From assembly GCA_038503065.1 (NCBI GenBank), contig JBCAMK010000003.1:3038001-3102000 (forward strand): a stretch of 64,000 nt of DNA. Direction: 5' to 3'. Shown one piece after another: positions 24,001 through 34,112 of this stretch. A program made the position numbers and the translations under genes. How positions within the stretch are numbered: the first letter of the stretch is position 1; each line of letters opens with the position of its first letter. The notes beneath the pieces were generated by a model. The model was not told the DNA's origin. It searched no databases and worked only from the letters and a program-made list of their open reading frames with translations. This DNA is from Paragyromitra xinjiangensis (lineage: Eukaryota; Ascomycota; Pezizomycetes; Pezizales; Discinaceae).

Positions 24001-26008
24001 AGCGAGTGATGCCCTGTGGACTGTCGAGCGTTGTGGTGATCGCAAGGCGATAGCTACGCGACCATACCACTCGCCCCAGTATCAGATGCTACAAAACTGA
24101 ACTCAGCACACAATATCCAACGCTCAACCCCCAACTTGAGATTGTCTCTGGTAATCTCATGGCTAAAAAACCAGTACTTAGTAGAATCCTAGGCACGGTT
24201 TATCGGCTCTTCCGGCTTTAGTTTAGTAGCTGGAATTACACAAATATCTCCCATTTACAAAGCAAAAGACTACTCAAGTTAGCAAAATCACTTTTAGCCC
24301 TTGTCAGAATTTTGATGCATTAGGAAACCCTAACCCAGGTGCTCCCTTCGAACTAGTTCTCATAAGATTGATAGCCTTTATCAATCTAGACGCATCTATA
24401 ACCTTTTTCTACCAAAATAGAGCAGTTTTCTACGACTATTAAGTATTCATGGTGGGGCTTGGATTCCTTTCTGGGTAGACTATCTAGACCAGTGGTCTTA
24501 TAGACTTCATTACCTAGAAAGTTACTTCACAAATATCTTAAGCGAGCCGAACCCACCAAAATCACACGTGGTTAAAATAAATCGGATCACTTTATCAAAC
24601 GGTACGTACCCATGCCGTGGTGGCGGAGGACGGGGCAAGCGAGAGGTAAGGCCTATAGGTGTACTATGAAGGATCGAGCACGAGAGTTAAGTTAAACAAC
24701 GAACCAAGCGTTGTAGTTGCATGTAATCCTATGGTTATAATTATGTGAATGTTGAGCGAACAGGAACCACAAACATTCACAACACTACCAAAAACTATCA
24801 AACAGGACGCTTGGTAAGCTAAAGCATCGATTATTTTGGTTTATGCCTTGATCTATATATAGATTCTTTGCAAGCCTGAGGATAGGGTGTAAGTTAACGC
24901 GGTATCTTTCCGAGTATGCAGGTCTAGGGTAGTAGTTAGTCGTGTGTTCTAGCAGATAGTCAAATCTACATACCAACCTTAGCCTAGCAGCCTTCATTGC
25001 TCGAAGGTGTTTTAATACCAAGCAGCGGATTGGAGATCCTAAATATACAAAGTCTATGGCGGATGGATACATAGCATACGGTGGGATTGGGCCATGTGTT
25101 ATGATATGGCTTAAAGTCCAAATGAACTGGGTCGTGAGCAATCAACCATGAGTACCAATCGTCGCTCGGTCATTCGAATTCTGTGCGGTTTTACATCAAC
25201 CACTCCGTGCACAACTCACTATAATTAGTATTTAATCGCAAAACGCCCCTGGCGGCAAGAAGAGCATAGAGTTTATTTTCTCAGCCACAGGGGAACCTTC
25301 TAGGTGGCATATCTAGGATGATTCGAGACATAATAGTCACAGCTCTTCATATCTTTATTGTAGACGCTTATGGCAACGAAGAAACTAGAGAACGGCTACA
25401 CCCCACAATACTGCCCTGGATTAGAAGGAATATCGAGTGATGATCTATGATCAACCTTCGACGGGAAACGAGGTTATAATTTGATAATTCATAGCATCTT
25501 CCGATATCCGGTTCTAACCCAAGTTGGTTGCCTAATGTTCCTTGTATCTAGCATGCAGGTCTGTCCCTGTTACCCAATCCCGACAACATGATGTCTTGAC
25601 TGCCAGGGCAAGATCTTGAGATTCGTTTAATTGCCGAATAATATGCAGGGCTCACGCTTACCCGTGTACCACTCAAGAAATGCCCAGTATTTAGTCTCCA
25701 CCATCCCAGCTTATTTTATATCGAAACAGCAACAACTTCCCTACCTCAATATAGCTTCCCTTGGCACCAAGACCGTCGAATCTTTGGCCACGGCAAAACG
25801 GCATAATGCTCGGCAACAAGGCAGACCAGTTGCGGGTACCCGACGGTCTTGTAGAAAGCCTCGTTGGAACCCGTTTGCGGAGTTGCTCTATCTGTGAGAA
25901 ACGCTGGAATCGGGCCCAGGGAAAAACACTATAAATAGTGCCCACCACTTTAACAAAAAGCAACTATATAGCTACTCTTTGATAAACCAATTCCTTAATT
26001 CGCATATC
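21076..26008. other. Gene-poor stretch of about 5 kb
   Basis: No gene supported. Longer open frames (for example 22241-22651 on plus, 24785-25141 on minus) show no domains, no splice partners and unusual composition. A small perfect hairpin (TTCGGC-CTTC-GCCGAA) lies near 22711. AAACCCTAACCC occurs at 24325-24336. A TATAAAT within the palindrome CACTAT-AA-ATAGTG (25927-25940) lies about 195 bp before the 2H gene. The stretch may be decayed repeat sequence; I could not identify a family. Confidence 0.45.
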
Positions 26009-26020
26009 AACCCTAACCCT
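26009..26020. promoter_or_regulatory. Telobox-like AACCCTAACCCT
   Basis: Two units of the telomeric hexamer, 113-124 bp upstream of the 2H phosphoesterase ATG. Similar double units recur upstream of the genes at 30330 and 55208. Tbf1/Teb1-type factors bind such motifs in fungal promoters; binding here is inferred. Confidence 0.35.
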
Positions 26021-26132
26021 GCGGCTCTTTACTGTCCTTCCAAATCTAGAGGACGCGCGTTCCCCAGAAGCTTTCAGACTCTGTTCAGTCTTAAAATACC
26101 CCGCAAGCTCTAGTCTTCTTCACCTCTTCGCC

Positions 26133-27212
26133 ATGTCTCCTCAAACACTACCCATCATTGGCACTGACGCCGCAAACTCGTTCGAAGATCTCTCCGGTCT
26201 CCTCTCAAAGACCGCCAAGACCTCAACCCCAGAAACTCCTTACGACGTGTTAATTGACAATTGCAACAATGATCCGGTCAGCAGCTCTCTTTCCAATATT
26301 AGGTGTTTCTTTTTCTTTTCCAACATCCCCTGAGCTAATTAATACCCTAGTTCCTGATCCAAAAAGCCTACGAAACCCACCGCACGACCCGCAATGCCCA
26401 GCAACGAGCCAAACTACTATCCCCGGAGTTCTCCGGCATAATCGTAGACAAAGTCCTCCAAGAGCTCGAATACGCGCATGGCGACCTCGACATCCCGGAA
26501 CTAACCGGATTTCCAAAAAGATCCCCCGCGGAGATTGATCCAAGAAATTGCCTAGTCTTCTGGGCACGACCAACAACACCCGTGAAGGATCTGGTCGGAG
26601 CTGCACAAGAAAAACTGAGGGAGCTTGCGCCAAGTCCGTGTAGTGGTTTTTTAATCAATAGGATAGTTCTAATGGTGGTTAGATATTTGGGTTATGCCCC
26701 GTGACAGTCTACACCTTACTGTGCTCGAAATAACACACTCGAGGACACCAGAGGTTATTGATGCGTTGGTTACTCAGATGCGGCCGGAGATGGAGAGGAT
26801 CGTCGGGCTGCCGCGAACACATCGTACGACGCTTATTAAACCTATGTTGAGCTATGATGCTGCGGCGTTGGCGATATCGTTCGTTCCGGATACTGAGAGT
26901 GGGTATACGTACCATCATCTACGGAAGGATTTTTATAAGGCTGCTGTGGAGTCGGGAGTGAGTATTGCTTCGCGGTATACGGTTCCGTCGGCGCATATCA
27001 CTGTTGCGAGGTTTATCACGGAGAGGGATCATCCGCCGGCTGAGCCGTTGAGGAAGTGGGTGGAGAGGATTGAAGAGATAAATCGCTGGTTGGCTGAGGA
27101 GTGGCAAGATGGTTTGAAGTGGACTGTTGGCGAGGAGAGAGGAGTTGATTTTAGTGCTGGGAACTTGTGGTATGGTGGTGGGTACAGAGTGGCCAGAGGG
27201 GAGGGGTTTTAA
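26133..27212 (+). CDS. 2H-superfamily phosphoesterase (RNA ligase/cyclic phosphodiesterase-like)
   Basis: Three exons, 26133-26276, 26351-26633 and 26683-27212; 318 residues. Introns: a less usual donor GTCAGC with CTAAT branch, then a 49-nt intron with donor GTCCGT and branch TTCTAAT. The second junction yields APNIWVMPRDSLHLTVLEI. Two HxT motifs define the 2H fold: His153-Leu-Thr155 and His247-Ile-Thr249 (SAHITVARF), 94 residues apart, as expected for the paired catalytic motifs. The N-terminal part (THRTTRNAQQRAKLLSPEF) is shared with other fungal members. Members act on 2',3'-cyclic phosphate or 2'-5' linked nucleotides; the exact substrate here is unknown. No signal peptide, so cytosolic or nuclear. 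Confidence 0.85.
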
Positions 27213-27760
27213 TAGACCCTGGGAAGAAGCTCTTTGGTTTGGACACCATATAGCCATATTTGGAAGCTCTGGCTCGATGGGAGACCTGATTTATACTGAC
27301 GGGTAGTATGGGGTTAGGTCATAATTTGTCACTCGGGTCGTACCTGTGCGGTATTTTCTTGTTTCACTTAGATGTGGGAGATTTGAAATACAGGCGATTA
27401 TGCATAGATTGATTTCTTGATCCCCTTGCATGCAGTCAGGGAAAAGATCCAGAGTCCCTTGAGCTTCGAGGAGCGGTGTGTCGCACATATACACTAGCCA
27501 GATTGATGAGTAAAACCAGGGACAAGTAGTCTTTGTTACGTTTCGCCAGATTGATATCAGGATCCTTTGAAGTTTCAAAATGAATAGAGCTCAACACGAC
27601 ATACCATCCTGTATTCAACCATAGCCATTTTGGTATCACCCTCCAATAACCTCCCACCATATAAGAGATAGGAAGAAACCAATTTTAGCACTTCTAGTCC
27701 CCATGAACTACAGTCACTTAAACAAAGTAACCCCCACACAACCAGCCCCAACTTTATATC
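27213..27760. other. Intergenic spacer
   Basis: About 550 bp between the 2H phosphoesterase and the small orphan frame. Nothing recognised beyond likely UTR and promoter sequence. Confidence 0.5.
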
Positions 27761-28210
27761 ATGGGTAAGATGAGTTTTAGTAAGATTCTAAAGCGGAGGA
27801 CGAAGACGCCTGACCTCTCTACTATTGACGAGGGTTCTACACTAAGCCTCAGTATAGACGGTCTGGCAAACTCTACGGGCTCTACACCAAGTTCCAGTAA
27901 GGCAGGATTTCCTGTTCCGGTAGCACATTGGCGTCCTGCGATTAGACGGACAGGACGGAGTAAGCTCTTCTATCCACGCCCGAGGATATACTTCTACCGA
28001 GCGGATTCGGGAGGTGTAGGTCGGGAGTTGGTCTATAATGAAGCGTTGATGGAGTGGCGTACGGGAGATGAAGATGTGTTGGGAGAGGGAGCTCCGCTCA
28101 GTGTGCTAGAGAGGGGGGGTATCTGTAGTGTGATCTGTAAGCTGCAAAATACTATACTTGAACGGTTTAGAGCCATGAGAAAGGACAAGAAAATAGAAAA
28201 GAAGTATTGA
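27761..28210 (+). CDS. Small hypothetical protein (149 residues)
   Basis: Single open frame without introns. The product is basic at the start (MGKMSFSKILKRRTK), then Ser/Thr-rich, then a central block (HWRPAIRRTGRSKLFYPRPR, IYFYRADSGG) and a Lys-rich end. No known domain, signal peptide or membrane segment. TTTATATC lies just before the ATG, too close to act as a normal TATA box. It could be a lineage-specific gene or a chance frame. I list it because the frame is long, starts with ATG and does not overlap another gene. Confidence 0.35.
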   Translation: MGKMSFSKILKRRTKTPDLSTIDEGSTLSLSIDGLANSTGSTPSSSKAGFPVPVAHWRPAIRRTGRSKLFYPRPRIYFYRADSGGVGRELVYNEALMEWRTGDEDVLGEGAPLSVLERGGICSVICKLQNTILERFRAMRKDKKIEKKY

Positions 28211-28835
28211 ACTCTTAGAGACTAACAAGATCGACTTCCATAAGACTTCCACAAGCCTACGATGAAGTGAAGCTTCGTAGTGAAAGGCTAACCCTGAAAA
28301 GTTGGAGCGAATACTTGAATGACTTCCTTGCTTTGGTTCGTCTGGTTTGCGTCGTGAGTCTCCGAACCAACTAGGTCAAGACAAAGGAAAAGGTATTTCA
28401 CGAGAAAGCTTATCAACAATCACTCTAGTTTCACATCCGCGACTTACTCAGACAAATATTAGAAATCTTCTTTGTCCCTTGAGATATATTAGAGTTTTCC
28501 GGACTAAAGTAGTTAAAAGTATGATTGATTAAAATAACTAAAGTTCTCCACGCTTCGACCATGATTAGCCATGACTCTATAAAGACCTGCATTGATGCCA
28601 TAGCTTGTTCAGACCGATTAATATATATCCTGCCTTCACTTGATAGTCGCTCATTTTCGGCAGTAAAAAATTATCACTGCTGGTTCAGTTGATACTACTT
28701 ATCTCTTCAGTACTTTGGTCTATCTACTGTCATTCCTTCTACCAAACTACTCCACCTACATCATCCAAGCCAGGTATCATAACGTTGCTCAAGACTAAAA
28801 AAGCAGAAACTCACAAAAGCCTACCACCCACGAAA
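28211..28835. other. Intergenic spacer with TATA-like run
   Basis: About 625 bp. A TATATAT run near 28621 lies about 210 bp before the surface-protein ATG. Nothing else recognised. Confidence 0.45.
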
Positions 28836-29612
28836 ATGTATCTCCACTACTCCACGCTCCTCGCCGTTCTATCCATCTGGACAACAGCCACCCTCTCCCA
28901 GACCACACCCACCAGAACCGTCTCCGCCATGATCTCCGTCGAATCACCAACCTCAACACTAGAAAAATGCGACTCCATCTGCAACCTCATGGCCTTCACC
29001 ATCCCAGACTCAAACTCATCACTTTTCGCAAGCTTCTGCGAGAACACTGGAGGAACCGGTTGCCAGGTAAGCAAGATGCAGTTTAACGTTGACCTCACAG
29101 ACGCTGGGCAGGTTTCAAGTTTTAAATGCACTTGTGACCTACCACCTTCTAGTCCATCGTCGGTGCAGTCTCTCAGTGCAAGCACGGGTGTGGTGGTGAG
29201 TAGTGGGTCGGCAATAGTGTATTCCACGTTCAAAACAGAAGCTTCGACTACGGTTTCTGCGGTAGCTTCGTCGACAGTGTTTTCGAGGGTGTCGTCGCTA
29301 CCGTCATCGGTTTCTTCTACTACGAGTTCACAGCTATCACCAACAAACACTGCATCTCAGACAATTCTCACTACCAGCACAAACTCTCTTGTATCAATAA
29401 CAACTTCCATCTCTCATACAGGGGAACCAACGAGATCAGGCACTTCAGCTGCGGATTTAGTGCTCCCAAGTACATCGGAAGATAAACCGAAAGCAGGAGC
29501 TATCGTTGGGATTGTAATTGGCTCGTTGTGTGTATTTGCATGCGTGTGTGCGGGTGTGATTATCGTGTACCGGAGGCGGCAACAGAGGGAGGTAAATCAA
29601 GGTTGGCTTTAG
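28836..29612 (+). CDS. Single-pass cell-surface protein, Ser/Thr-rich
   Basis: 258 residues, no introns. The start at 28836 is chosen over an upstream in-frame codon at 28689 because it begins directly with a signal peptide (STLLAVLSIWTTATLSQ). A small Cys-containing ectodomain has six cysteines (KCDSIC, ASFC, TGC, FKCTC) and may form three disulphides. A long Ser/Thr/Val-rich stalk follows, probably O-mannosylated. Near the C-terminus a transmembrane helix (AIVGIVIGSLCVFACVCAGV) precedes a basic stop-transfer YRRRQQR and a very short cytosolic tail. The layout resembles WSC-type wall sensors, but I do not see a clear WSC domain, and the tail is too short for most known sensors. Probable plasma-membrane or wall-spanning protein; role unknown. 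Confidence 0.68.
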   Translation: MYLHYSTLLAVLSIWTTATLSQTTPTRTVSAMISVESPTSTLEKCDSICNLMAFTIPDSNSSLFASFCENTGGTGCQVSKMQFNVDLTDAGQVSSFKCTCDLPPSSPSSVQSLSASTGVVVSSGSAIVYSTFKTEASTTVSAVASSTVFSRVSSLPSSVSSTTSSQLSPTNTASQTILTTSTNSLVSITTSISHTGEPTRSGTSAADLVLPSTSEDKPKAGAIVGIVIGSLCVFACVCAGVIIVYRRRQQREVNQGWL

Positions 29613-30329
29613 AGGGGTTGAGGCGTGAGTTGTGAGTTGGTTCTACGGCGATGTAGAGTGTTTAACTAGTGTTTAATATACTGTTTTGATATGGGATATG
29701 TGTAAGATATATAAATAGATAGTCTTGCTTTTTCTACGTACTCAAAGTCTATATAATGAAATCTAGAATTCAATCAGTCATGATTCTACTGAACCTAGGA
29801 AGCATGTCGAGCATACCTCTGTATGTAACTGAGGACACAGTCGAAAGGGCAAAAATTACACACGTTCCCACTTTAACCCTAGCGTAGGCTAATGCTATTC
29901 CAAGATAATTTCTGGCGCGAAATAATATTACAGCGTTAGCAAGACCCCCGATACATGTAATTCTAGCTTATCGAAGCTCCGTGCCTACGATACTTCCTTA
30001 GCTTTTCAATAATTGTAAGGTTACAATCTCGATAAAACTCCCCATCAGGTCTAGAACCTCAGTGTTTCTCTAGATCCAAGTGGGGTGGAACTTTAATAGA
30101 CTCTATTTTATAGGAACCAAGCCCAAGAATTGACAATTAATTAACCCTAACCCATGAAATATGAAGTAAATAAACAACAGCCCCAACACCACTAGGGTAT
30201 GTAAAACCGGTACAGTAGCGCGTCTCCCTGGCACCAAAACAAAACACAACACCATCTACAAATTGCTCCCTGCAAAAACCCTACAGCGCCGTATTCTCCT
30301 CTATCGCAAACCTCCACAGTATCTTCAAG
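29613..30329. other. Intergenic spacer with telobox-like motif
   Basis: About 715 bp. AACCCTAACCC at 30143-30153 lies about 180 bp upstream of the next ATG. No other feature. Confidence 0.45.
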
Positions 30330-30920
30330 ATGTGGCGCCTCGAACCACCACACAAAAAGCGACGTCTATCGCATACGATGTCGCTCTATCTCTACGACTT
30401 GCCCGAAGGAGATGAGGAAAGAGATGAGGTCCATCTAGCACCAATGACTGAGGAGATGGAGGTACAGATGGATCCGGAGGCTCTCCTTCCGTCAGCGCCT
30501 AAGATCCCCAGCGTCGCTACTGCCGCCTACGATGAATACCTTCAGACTCTCCCACTCAATATTATCTTCCAGACGCGAATTGCGAATAACCAATTGACAA
30601 CTGTAATGTACCCAACCGCGCTGGTGGGTGAATCTGTGCGGTTGTACTACCCAGATCACAAGACTTTCAACAGTCTACTACACGAAGGGATCTTGCGGAG
30701 GTTAGGTATTGGACAAAGGGATGCTGTTCGAAAACTGAAATTAATCGCGAGAAAGGCAGGGGAGGTCGTCTTCGTATCGGAATTCATGTGTTTTGAGGAA
30801 CAGTGGGAGGTGGCTTTGGCGGAATTGAGGAAGAAGGGTGTTGGTAAGAGGGGTGAAGGAGGGTTGAGAAGCGCCGATAATGTACGGTTGCTTGTTGTAT
30901 TGGATTGCGAGACTTATTAG
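30330..30920 (+). CDS. Small conserved-looking protein with nuclear localisation signal
   Basis: 196 residues, no introns. The N-terminus has a classic basic signal, PPHKKRRL, followed by an acidic stretch (EGDEERDEVHLAPMTEEMEV). The rest looks like a folded domain: YDEYLQTLPLNIIFQTRI, YPTALVGESVRLYYPDH, HEGILRRLGIGQRDAVRKLK and a Lys/Gly-rich segment. I do not recognise a family. The balanced amino-acid make-up and the clean ATG support a real gene. A telobox-like motif lies upstream. A nuclear role is inferred from the basic signal alone. Confidence 0.6.
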   Translation: MWRLEPPHKKRRLSHTMSLYLYDLPEGDEERDEVHLAPMTEEMEVQMDPEALLPSAPKIPSVATAAYDEYLQTLPLNIIFQTRIANNQLTTVMYPTALVGESVRLYYPDHKTFNSLLHEGILRRLGIGQRDAVRKLKLIARKAGEVVFVSEFMCFEEQWEVALAELRKKGVGKRGEGGLRSADNVRLLVVLDCETY

Positions 30921-32048
30921 AAGTCTTGACGGAGTTGAGTGTTGTGGGTTTGGCTGTTGCGGATTTGCGTGCGGCGAATTTGGTGTAGTGGGCTTGGGTG
31001 GGGTGAAAATATTTGGTTATTGGGGATATTTGGAAAACCGCATTTCGGCTGTATTTCGGCCGTGTCTATACATACTTCACTTCGTGTAAAACATGCTACC
31101 TATGAATAATGAATCTTTTGATTTTCTGTAATTACGTGTAATACCTGTCTATGGACCTAGAAGCTGCCCTATTCACGAACCTACCAATGTTAAGAAAATT
31201 TAGTCACAACTGCATTGCAGTGAACTATTTGGAATTAACTACAATCCCCGGTAGCTGTCAGCGATCACAAATTCTCAATCGTCACCAGATTATCCCTCAC
31301 GATTTCTACCCTCTTAATCCTCGACCCCGAGGTTACGATCCGTCAGCAACTGGCGGTTGCATTAGGGAGTAAGCGATGATCTCCGGAAACCAGCAATTAC
31401 CGTGGTTTTTAAAGCTTGAATGTTAAACTTGAACACATTCGGTTACTCCAAAACGTAGAGCTGACTCTTTTAATCACAAACCACATAAAGCCATGATAAA
31501 TCGTGAGTAAGTATATGTATTCTATTTGCTTAAGCGCTTCTCCAAGAGTACGTATCTAGATCCCAGTAACAACGACTACACTCATCCTTTCTCCGCGGAG
31601 GACGCGCTATTGGCCCTCAGCCGGCCCATCTAATTCCCCGAGTCGGCTTATAACCGTCCATCTTGAGCAAACTAAGCCCCTAATTCACTGACGTATCTCT
31701 TCACAGCTTCGACTTTTAGTATAATGCTCGCAAATCCGGGAGCATATTCGCCCTAGCCATGAAGATAAACGCGTACATCGTCATCAGATTACGCTGCTCC
31801 AGGTCTAGAATAGAAACACGATGTCTTGATGGCCATCATTAGCTTAACTAAGTGGAAAGTTATTAGATGGTGTTCACAAATCATACCGGTATGTAGATCA
31901 TCCTTTAGCATCAGCTAGCATGATAGAAAGTATATAAACAACGAATTCATCCTCGAAAATTACAGCACCAAGAAACAGTCTAAAACACCATTCAAAGAGC
32001 TCTACTTAAACATAGAAGTCACTCGAAAAACACCAGCAATATCACAAG
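30921..32048. other. Intergenic spacer with TATA box of the next gene
   Basis: About 1.1 kb. TATATAAA at 31931-31938 lies 118 bp upstream of the ATG at 32049 and is a convincing TATA box. No other gene or repeat seen. Confidence 0.5.
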
Positions 32049-34112
32049 ATGTCAGAAACCACAACCACTATGACCATTACTACCCCCGCACCCGAGTATA
32101 TCACCATCCATAGTAAACCGCTATCAGCTCCCAAAAAGCTACCTATAGATATATCAAAGTACGATATCCTCGACCAGAAACAAGCCGGCCATATCCGACA
32201 TTTCCACAACCTCGCATCCCAACCTCCAGGAGAATGGGCATTTATGGGATCCGCCGACCCAGCACAGGTATCCTTATCTCCACTCCATACCCACTAAACC
32301 CAAGACAAAGACCTTACATCTCAAAATAGGAGTGGCTTGACGCCTACAGATACCAATTAGCAACAATGGCATATAGTGCATCCCTCGCTCATTATCATCG
32401 CCTTCCGGCTCTTCGAAGCCCATTCAAGACCTTGCTCCGTCAGCTCATCGATAAGATGCTCAGGAGGGAGGTTTGGGGGTATTGGTACCTTACTTCGCAA
32501 AGTGGTGTCATGGTCAATCCGGATATTAAGGAATTGAGGAAGCCGTGGGCTGATCCGGTCGTTAGGGAGAATATCATGGTATAGTCTTTCCATTTCCTAC
32601 CCTCTATAGCTATCGTTAGCTGGCGGTGGAATATGTTAATAGCTAATATGCTTTAGTATTCTGGTCACTTACTCTTAATGACGACACTCTATGCAATGCT
32701 CTTTGATGACGATAAGTATGAAGAAGAAGGTGCATTGACGTTTTTGTATAACCCGGTGTTCTATGGAATGGGACCAGAAACGTTTTCATATACACGAAGC
32801 ACACTCCAGGATGCTGTGATGAAAGAAATGGAGAGGAATGGATGGTTAGGTGTTTGCTGCGAACCCAATTCAATCTTTATTGTTTGCAATCAGTTTCCAG
32901 TATGTACCAATCCATGTTCTTCTTTAGTTTCGAGATTACTGATAACACCCATAGATCATCGCGATCAGATATAATGATGTTCGAAAAGGTACAAATGAAG
33001 TTGAGGGATTGTTGAAGAATTATCAAGCGGCTTGGGAAAAGAAGAACAGCATGTTCGGCAAAGACGGGTTCTTGATGGATATCTATATGACTCAGCAACA
33101 ATATAAATACAGCAGTGGAAGTCTCGGTTTTACCGCATGGTATAGTCCATTCCAATATCTCCCACCTGTTATATTCTATGCTTTTGAGAGCTGACATATG
33201 ATATGTATGCATTAGGGCTGGTGCAATGATCAATTCCTGGAACCCTAAACAAGCTCACGAAACATATAAACCGCAAACCCAAGGTTTCCTTACTCGAAAG
33301 GAGGACGGCAGAATTAACCTTAACCCACCAACTATAGCCCACGCTATTCGTCGGCTTGCTGCCGCAGACAAGACCGTTGACCCTACCGCAGACGAAACCG
33401 CGCAATTGGCTTGGACTGAAATCAGGAGCGCACCGACCAAAAAGTCTATGCTCCCTTATCATAATCCAACCTTCGGCTACGTTATAGAATATACTTCCGA
33501 AGTGGCCGAAGATCCATCTATTCTCCAGGGATTATTGAAGCATGCTGATACCTACCTAACACCCTCGTGGAATAACGGCGGGCTTTATTACAAACGATGT
33601 GAAGTGCTGGTTGACGAGGATGGGAATCATACTCAGGTTGACCCCTTCACTGGGAACGCGGCGATTGGATATTCTCGACTTAATGTTGTTGATGGCCAGC
33701 GGAAGATGTGGGAGAAGCCATGGACAAGTGAGAAAGTTCAGAGTGAACCATTTGTAGATGGTGTTGGATTTGGAGATGGTGTGGACTTCTTGAGAGCAGT
33801 TTGGGATGAACAAGCAGGTGCTTTTATTTTGAGTGTTACAAGTTGGAGTGGAGAGAGTATCCAGTAAGTCTAGCTCGTCTACCTAGATAATCCCCAAGGA
33901 TGAAGCGATCACTAATCAGAAATAGGATCGAACCAAGAATCTCTAATCTACCAAAAGGTTCATATGGTATCTACGTCGACGGTGAATTGACAAGGGAAGT
34001 CGATATTACCAGAGGCGAACTTCAAGTTCCCATCACCGTAGACGAGAGTTTAAAAGACATAGTGATCTTGTCTTTGGAAAGACAAGCATCAGTCACCCTA
34101 CACGCCACTTAG
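32049..34112 (+). CDS. Linalool dehydratase/isomerase-like protein
   Basis: Six exons: 32049-32267, 32330-32578, 32657-32899, 32955-33139, 33216-33863, 33926-34112; 576 residues. Junctions recover VRENIM/YSGHLLLM, CNQFP/IIAIRYNDV and FTAW/AGAMINSW. It matches the Ldi domain family, whose bacterial prototype (LinD of Castellaniella) interconverts geraniol, linalool and myrcene. His160 in YSGH corresponds to the family His. Cys224 and Cys233 in CCEPNSIFIVC are nine residues apart, the same spacing as the catalytic Cys171/Cys180 pair of LinD. The distance from His to the first Cys is longer than in LinD (64 versus 42), which implies an insertion. No signal peptide, unlike the periplasmic bacterial enzyme. 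No terpene synthase or P450 lies nearby, so a terpenoid substrate is not shown; many fungal members are uncharacterised. Confidence 0.82.

Noticed and set aside
24785..25141. 118-residue minus-strand frame as a retrotransposon fragment
   Set aside because: I could not find a reverse transcriptase, RNase H or integrase motif in it or in the flanks.
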